Shown here: positions 13,553 to 17,317 of the stretch, piece after piece
Layout: every line of letters starts with the position of its first letter
How positions within the stretch are numbered: the stretch's first letter is position 1
DNA from: UBA1737 sp964474685
Lineage (GTDB): Bacteria > Bacillota_I > Bacilli_A > ML615J-28 > CAG-313
Direction of reading: 5' to 3'
DNA length: 17,317 bases
Assembly: GCA_964474685.1 (NCBI GenBank)
Contig: CAYYTE010000025.1
Location: forward strand, 1-17,317
Position numbers and translations under genes: made by a program
The notes under the pieces: model-generated
The model's input: the letters and a program-made list of their open reading frames with translations, nothing else
What the model was told of the DNA's origin: nothing
Databases searched by the model: none

Positions 13553-14341
13553 ATTTGCTTTTAAAGTTTCTCTTTGCATTTCATACATAATAATACCTGA
13601 TGCCATTGTAACATTGAGAGATTCCACATCATTTGCCATAGGGAGTTTAATCAATTCATCACTACAATCAATTATCGCCTCAGACACTCCATGGGCCTCA
13701 TTACCAAATATTAAAGCAAATTTGGGAGTTAGTTGACAATCAAAAATTGCCTTTGCTCCTTGCAATGAAGTAGCGATAACTGGAATTTTGTGTTCTTTTA
13801 AAGAAGAAATAAAAGGGAGTAATAAACAACTATAACAAGGAATTTTAAAAATAGCTCCTTGAGTCGCTCGAACGACTTTGGGATTATAATAATCACAAGA
13901 GTCCAAACTCGTTACAACCGCATCATAATCAAGAGCCGCTGCTGTACGAACAAGAGTTCCTAAGTTTCCTGGATCTTGAATTTGATCTAACAAAACAATT
14001 TTACAACTATCTTTTTGAATAATAGAAATAAGCGGTTCTTTATCCTTATTAATAGTTGCAAGCCCCATAATTAATTGTGGGTTTAAGGTGTTAGATACAT
14101 ATTCAATCAACTCTTTTGTGACAATATATGTTTCAATCCCTGCTTCTTGGAATTTATTAAGTTCATCTATGTTACAAGCAAATACAGCCTTTAATGAATG
14201 ATGCTTATAGGCCTCTTCAACTAAATGATATCCTTCTACCAAAAATAAAGATTCTACATCGCGAGCCTTTCGTTCTCTTAAAGCAATGCATAACTTTATT
14301 AATGGATTTTGTTTGGAAGTAATATCAACAATTTTAGGCAT
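13547..14341 (-). CDS. SpoU/TrmH-family RNA 2'-O-methyltransferase (YsgA-like)
   Basis: A SPOUT-fold S-adenosylmethionine-dependent enzyme that methylates ribose 2'-O in rRNA or tRNA. The 264-residue product has an N-terminal substrate-binding domain (about 1-105, FLVEGYHLVEEA at 33-44) and the catalytic trefoil-knot domain: motif 1 QDPGNLGTLVRTA (N126, R132), motif 2 IFGNEAHGVSE (211-221) and motif 3 KLPMANDVESLNVTMAS (232-248). The layout fits the YsgA/RlmB-like group; the exact nucleotide cannot be told. The ATG overlaps the end of the upstream membrane-protein gene by 8 bp, so it is translated as part of that operon. Its stop codon is embedded in the shared terminator. Confidence 0.92.
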   Translation of the reverse strand: MPKIVDITSKQNPLIKLCIALRERKARDVESLFLVEGYHLVEEAYKHHSLKAVFACNIDELNKFQEAGIETYIVTKELIEYVSNTLNPQLIMGLATINKDKEPLISIIQKDSCKIVLLDQIQDPGNLGTLVRTAAALDYDAVVTSLDSCDYYNPKVVRATQGAIFKIPCYSCLLLPFISSLKEHKIPVIATSLQGAKAIFDCQLTPKFALIFGNEAHGVSEAIIDCSDELIKLPMANDVESLNVTMASGIIMYEMQRETLKANK

Positions 14342-15065
14342 TTATGTACCCTTTCTTCACTAACCATAAATAGTATTTATAGGCAATATGATACTCACTA
14401 TCCCAATCTACTTTCATTATTTTCGGGCTAATATAAGTAAAATATAATATTATAAACGAAACAACAAGTAGACTTAACTGAACAATTAAAAGTACAAATG
14501 CAAGTTTCCTTGCTTCGGGGGATTTCTTTTTATAAATAAAGAAAAACAATAGAATTAAGGCAACCATTACCAAAGGGAATATTGCAAAACTTCCAACAGT
14601 TAGAAGCCAATAACCAAAATAGTTAATCGGAAGCGTACTAATATAATTAAATTCATTTTTGTAAAAACTTGAAAAGAGCATATTACAAAAAGAACTATAA
14701 AAAACATTCCCTAATACATACGTTAAAAGCCCCATAGACAAAAGAGTTCCAATAACCATCCATAATACTTGAATTATAGAAATCTTATCCCAAAATCCAA
14801 CTTTGGCAATCTTTTCACCATCAACGATATCTACGTTTTTATTGTCTAATTTTGCTACTTTTTCTTCATCCGTCAAGGCAATATGATTATCTAAATAATA
14901 ATATTCTTCTTGCATTTCATCCAACTCCTCATCCGTGTAAGGAAGAGGGCTATTTGAAAATAAAGCTTCATTATACTTGTTGATTTCTTGTAATAAGAAT
15001 TGTTTTCTTTTTTGTGCCACCGCACTAGACTCATATGTCCATACTTTTGCTTCTATTTCGTCCAT
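14334..15065 (-). CDS. Three-TM membrane protein with charged N-terminal region, unknown function
   Basis: I do not recognise this 243-residue protein. Residues 1 to about 90 are hydrophilic, very acidic and probably helical or coiled (QKRKQFLLQEINKYNEALF, TDEELDEMQEEYYYLDN), with no signal peptide. Three membrane segments follow at about 96-118, 152-177 and 187-211. The C-terminal end (about 215-243) is rich in Tyr and Trp. The ATG has AGAGG about 6 nt upstream, and the gene is 11 bp after the 319-residue membrane-protein gene. Its 3' end overlaps the SpoU methyltransferase gene by 8 bp. It sits in an operon with an XRE-membrane regulator, so a membrane-associated sensing or stress role is possible, but that is inference. 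Confidence 0.8.
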   Translation of the reverse strand: MDEIEAKVWTYESSAVAQKRKQFLLQEINKYNEALFSNSPLPYTDEELDEMQEEYYYLDNHIALTDEEKVAKLDNKNVDIVDGEKIAKVGFWDKISIIQVLWMVIGTLLSMGLLTYVLGNVFYSSFCNMLFSSFYKNEFNYISTLPINYFGYWLLTVGSFAIFPLVMVALILLFFFIYKKKSPEARKLAFVLLIVQLSLLVVSFIILYFTYISPKIMKVDWDSEYHIAYKYYLWLVKKGYINA

Positions 15066-15076
15066 GTTAACCTCTT

Positions 15077-16036
15077 TTACTTAATTTTTATTATATCCAA
15101 AGTTGAATATTTCTTTATTGCATTATCGATTGATAAAGAATATGGAAAGCTCATATAACGATAAAGGGTAGAAAAGAACACTTTATTTTTTTCTACTGAA
15201 TAATGAATCGTAGTTATATCCACCCAATCCATATATAAATTACTATATACCCCATGCATAGAAATGCCTTGTGAGTTGAAATGCATTACCAAGGAATACT
15301 TTGGAGAAAACCAAGAAGGAGATGCAAAAACAACAAGTACTAAAAGCCCGATAATTACATTATCAAAAGAAAGCCATATGATAATTGAAAGAGCTAAAAG
15401 AAAGATATTTAATCCAACAATCAATAAAATATTCTTTTTTGAAGTAAATACCTTTGTATCTTTTTCTTTTAATTGAACTGTATCATGAGATAGAAGATCC
15501 ATATTATCAATCGTTTTACCATACTTTTCAACAATGTAAATAGCATCCGCACTCGCTTGTAAAAGAACATAGGCATTACGATTTTCGTAAACTACTTTTA
15601 ATTCTAAGGCTAAAATGTGGTTATACGAATTATATCGAATTTCTTTTAACTTTGCTTCTTTCACACAAGTCCAAGGAATCCAATCCTTCATTTGGTGAAT
15701 ACGAATCCCGACTTTATTCATATGTATTTCATGCTTCGTCTCAGCGGAAATATAACAATCATTTTTAAAACTAGGTTCATTTAAAGAATAATTATGAAGA
15801 ATCTCTAAAATGTCTTTCTTAGACTGATTTAGTCTCTCAAGCAGTTGTAAAGGCTTGATAAAACGAAAAGAGAAGAACAACCCTAAAAAGGATAAAATAA
15901 TACCCGATATTACGATATAAAAGAGAACTAAATTCTCTAGATAGTAATAGTAAATAACGATATCCGTTGCAATTAAAACAACAAGTAGAAAAGAGAATAA
16001 AGTCATTAGTAAAATGAGTAGAGTTTTTTTCTTCAT
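15077..16036 (-). CDS. Membrane protein with two copies of a 2-TM plus PH-like unit
   Basis: 319 residues with four membrane segments (about 5-29, 36-58, 202-222 and 226-241), each pair followed by a soluble beta-rich region. The two soluble regions resemble each other. In the first, IHMNKVGI (104-111) is followed by IPW at 120-122. In the second, MHFNSQGI (251-258) is followed by MDW at 269-271. The shared glycine is G110 or G257 and the shared tryptophan W122 or W271. This is the pattern of bacterial PH-like (YcxB-type) domains: a membrane hairpin, then strands with a conserved G-I and W. The protein therefore looks like an internal duplication. ATG start behind AAAGGATT. It lies between an XRE-HTH/2-TM gene and a 3-TM gene in one tight operon. 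The fold assignment is by eye and moderate; no enzymatic motif is seen. Confidence 0.78.
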   Translation of the reverse strand: MKKKTLLILLMTLFSFLLVVLIATDIVIYYYYLENLVLFYIVISGIILSFLGLFFSFRFIKPLQLLERLNQSKKDILEILHNYSLNEPSFKNDCYISAETKHEIHMNKVGIRIHQMKDWIPWTCVKEAKLKEIRYNSYNHILALELKVVYENRNAYVLLQASADAIYIVEKYGKTIDNMDLLSHDTVQLKEKDTKVFTSKKNILLIVGLNIFLLALSIIIWLSFDNVIIGLLVLVVFASPSWFSPKYSLVMHFNSQGISMHGVYSNLYMDWVDITTIHYSVEKNKVFFSTLYRYMSFPYSLSIDNAIKKYSTLDIIKIK

Positions 16037-16060
16037 ATTTGAATCCTTTTTTAAAAAAAT

Positions 16061-16471
16061 TTATCTTTTGCGCCTCTTAAAAGAAAAAAGCATAAACACA
16101 ACAAAAAACATTAAGCATAAAATACAAAGTGCCAGGTTGATATCAATTTGAATATCTTTTTCATGATATGCTGCTTTTGGTTCTGTCATAAATAAGAAGC
16201 CAAAAACCGAACTTCCAACAAAAGAAAGGAATGAACATATTCTCATAGTTAATCTTTTATAACTACGAATGTGAATCTTTTCTCCTTTTAGTTGAGTCAG
16301 AGTAACTTGAAACAAATTTGATAACATCGTTAATTCTTCTTTTGAAGGCATTGTGACCCCATTTTCCCATTCATTAACTACCTGTTTTGTAACTTTTATC
16401 TTGCTTGCTAATTCATCTTGAGATAAATGCTTTGCTTCTCTAAGTGATTTAATATTTTCTTGTAAATTCAT
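16061..16471 (-). CDS. XRE-family HTH regulator with two C-terminal membrane helices
   Basis: 136 residues. Residues 4-62 form an XRE/Cro-type helix-turn-helix (NIKSLREAKHLSQDELASKI, then TKQVVNEWENGVTMPS with the recognition helix at about 28-37). A basic linker (64-74) leads to two membrane segments at about 76-95 and 111-130, with a short extracytoplasmic loop (TEPKAAYHEKD) and a basic cytoplasmic tail (KRRKR). It is probably a membrane-anchored DNA-binding protein controlling its own operon. ATG start with AGAAAGGAA upstream. It is the first gene of a four-gene operon that continues with two membrane proteins and a SpoU methyltransferase. What it senses is unknown. Confidence 0.88.
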   Translation of the reverse strand: MNLQENIKSLREAKHLSQDELASKIKVTKQVVNEWENGVTMPSKEELTMLSNLFQVTLTQLKGEKIHIRSYKRLTMRICSFLSFVGSSVFGFLFMTEPKAAYHEKDIQIDINLALCILCLMFFVVFMLFSFKRRKR

Positions 16472-16530
16472 TTTTCTATTCCTTTCTAATTGAAATATTT
16501 AAAATTCACATAATATTAATTATTACACTT

Positions 16531-16539
16531 ATAATACCA
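16531..16539 (-). promoter_or_regulatory. Possible extended -10 promoter of the XRE/membrane operon
   Basis: On the minus strand TGG is followed by TATTAT (16536-16531), about 60 bp upstream of the XRE start. No good -35 is seen; the closest is ATGGAA with an 18-bp spacer. The rest of 16540-16615 shows only a small inverted pair (TCCTA/TAGGA) around 16578-16593 and could hold the regulator's operator. Confidence 0.35.
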
Positions 16540-16615
16540 TAAATGAAATTATTTTTCCATTAATATAATCTTACAAATCCTAAAACGATAGGACAACTAC
16601 TAAATCCAGTGATAC

Positions 16616-16653
16616 AAAAGAAAAAAGACAAGTACTTGTAAACAAATACTTGT
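16616..16653 (-). terminator. Intrinsic terminator of thiI, built from two tandem 12-bp palindromes
   Basis: Two near-identical palindromic 12-mers (ACAAGTACTTGT at 16628-16639 and ACAAATACTTGT at 16642-16653) fold together on the minus strand into an 11-bp stem with one G-U pair and loop UUUA. CUUUUUUCUUUUG follows. It lies 7 bp after the thiI stop codon. Confidence 0.7.
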
Positions 16654-16660
16654 TAAATTT

Positions 16661-17317
16661 CTATAATAGTTCATCAAAAGAATCAATTGATTTTGTTAAA
16701 TAATTATAGTGCCTATTTTGTTTTAAAATAATCCTAGGAGTATTATCCAGTGCCTCCTTGATTAAATCCTCATAGTTTGCTTTTGCTTCTTCAGCCTCAC
16801 AGTGATCAATTCTAGGACGAATTTGAGGATGCTTTGGAACAAACACTGTACAACAATCATCAAAAGGACGAATCGAGATATCATAAGTACCTATTTTTAA
16901 AGAGATATCAATTATATCTTGTTTATCAAAACAAGCCAGTGGACGAATGACTGGAAGCGTAGCAACACTTTCAATGGTTTCAATACTTTCTAGGGTTTGA
17001 CTCGCAACTTGCCCGATGTTTTCTCCATTTAACAAACATAAGGAATTCTTAGTTTTGGCAAACATTGAAGCAATTCGATACATCATTCTACGAATTATCG
17101 TAATACAATAGTCTTCCTTAACCGTATCATATATTTGCTTTTGAATCTTTGTAAAAGGTACAACATATAAATTAATACTTCCAAATTCGGTATAGGGACA
17201 TAGTTTTTCTAATAAATCAACCACTTTTTGAACTGAATTGTCCGAGGTATAAGGTGGAGCCGCAAAATGAATTGCTTCAACTCCTAATCCTCTTCTTATC
17301 GCTAAATATCCGGCAAC
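16661..17317 (-). CDS. thiI: tRNA 4-thiouridine synthase ThiI, 5' end outside window
   Basis: Adenylates U8 of tRNA and transfers sulfur to make 4-thiouridine; in many bacteria it also feeds sulfur to thiamine thiazole synthesis. The frame is open to the window edge (GYLAIRRGLGVEAIHFAAPP, then YTSDN), so the GTG at 17222-17224 is internal. About 218 C-terminal residues are present, with RPLACFDKQDIIDISLKIGT, then YDISIRPFDDCCTVFVPKHP. This is the C-terminal part of the PP-loop domain, including the conserved DCC. There is no rhodanese domain after it, as in Bacillus-type ThiI of about 400 residues, so a partner cysteine desulfurase should supply sulfur directly. The THUMP domain and SGGxDS loop lie off the right edge. 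It stops with TAG, followed by a hairpin terminator. Confidence 0.95.
   Translation of the reverse strand, partial: VAGYLAIRRGLGVEAIHFAAPPYTSDNSVQKVVDLLEKLCPYTEFGSINLYVVPFTKIQKQIYDTVKEDYCITIIRRMMYRIASMFAKTKNSLCLLNGENIGQVASQTLESIETIESVATLPVIRPLACFDKQDIIDISLKIGTYDISIRPFDDCCTVFVPKHPQIRPRIDHCEAEEAKANYEDLIKEALDNTPRIILKQNRHYNYLTKSIDSFDELL

Noticed and set aside
1..17317. Mollicute genetic code (TGA as Trp)
   Set aside because: Trp codons checked in infB, rnjA and the exonuclease gene are TGG, and TGA acts as the ylxR stop exactly where ylxQ begins.
1..17317. CRISPR array, tRNA or rRNA genes, insertion sequences
   Set aside because: No regularly spaced repeats, no cloverleaf or rRNA-like stretch, and no transposase or integrase motif was found on reading both strands by eye.

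Overview
The window is AT-rich bacterial chromosome from the Bacillota / Erysipelotrichia-like branch, near the Mollicutes root. The evidence is an RNase J1 close to the Bacillus type, a Bacillus-type rimP-nusA-ylxR-ylxQ-infB-rbfA operon, strong AGGAGG ribosome sites, frequent TTG/GTG starts, and a nucleoside kinase fused to threonyl-tRNA-synthetase-like domains. Tryptophan is encoded by TGG and TGA is used as a stop, so the genetic code is the standard bacterial one. Two runs of exactly 100 N (1147-1246 and 10451-10550) look like scaffold placeholders in a draft or metagenome assembly. The species cannot be named from sequence alone. No rRNA, tRNA, CRISPR array, insertion sequence or phage gene was seen.

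Layout. (1) 1-3093: the 3' part of def (+), a Cof-type HAD phosphatase (-) whose 5' end is lost in the first gap, and rnjA (+) behind a near-consensus promoter. As I recall it, this mirrors the B. subtilis ykrB(def)-ykrA-ykqC(rnjA) neighbourhood. (2) 3097-11648, all minus strand, read from the right: a leader with a promoter-proximal intrinsic terminator, then rimP, nusA (holed by the second gap), ylxR, ylxQ, infB and rbfA. After a second intercistronic terminator-like hairpin come an unrecognised 206-residue gene, uvrC and a DEDDh exonuclease. The translation genes overlap or abut, and several start with TTG or GTG behind good ribosome sites. (3) 11649-13552: a divergent promoter region and a 552-residue TGS/SAD/P-loop nucleoside kinase (+), closed by a hairpin shared with the converging methyltransferase gene. 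(4) 13547-16536, minus strand: a tight operon of an XRE-HTH protein with two membrane helices, a membrane protein made of two copies of a (2 TM + PH-like) unit, a 3-TM protein with a charged cytoplasmic N-terminus, and a SpoU-family rRNA methyltransferase. (5) 16616-17317: the 3' two-thirds or so of thiI with its terminator.

How the genes fit together. Most of the window is core information processing: ribosome maturation (RimP, RbfA), transcription elongation and antitermination (NusA), initiation (IF2), RNA-binding proteins (YlxR/RnpM, YlxQ), mRNA decay (RNase J), N-terminal deformylation (Def), tRNA thiolation (ThiI), rRNA methylation (SpoU) and excision repair (UvrC). The least explained parts are the XRE/membrane operon in region 4, the 206-residue orphan after rbfA, and the two hairpins that appear to gate expression of the translation operon at its start and after rbfA.
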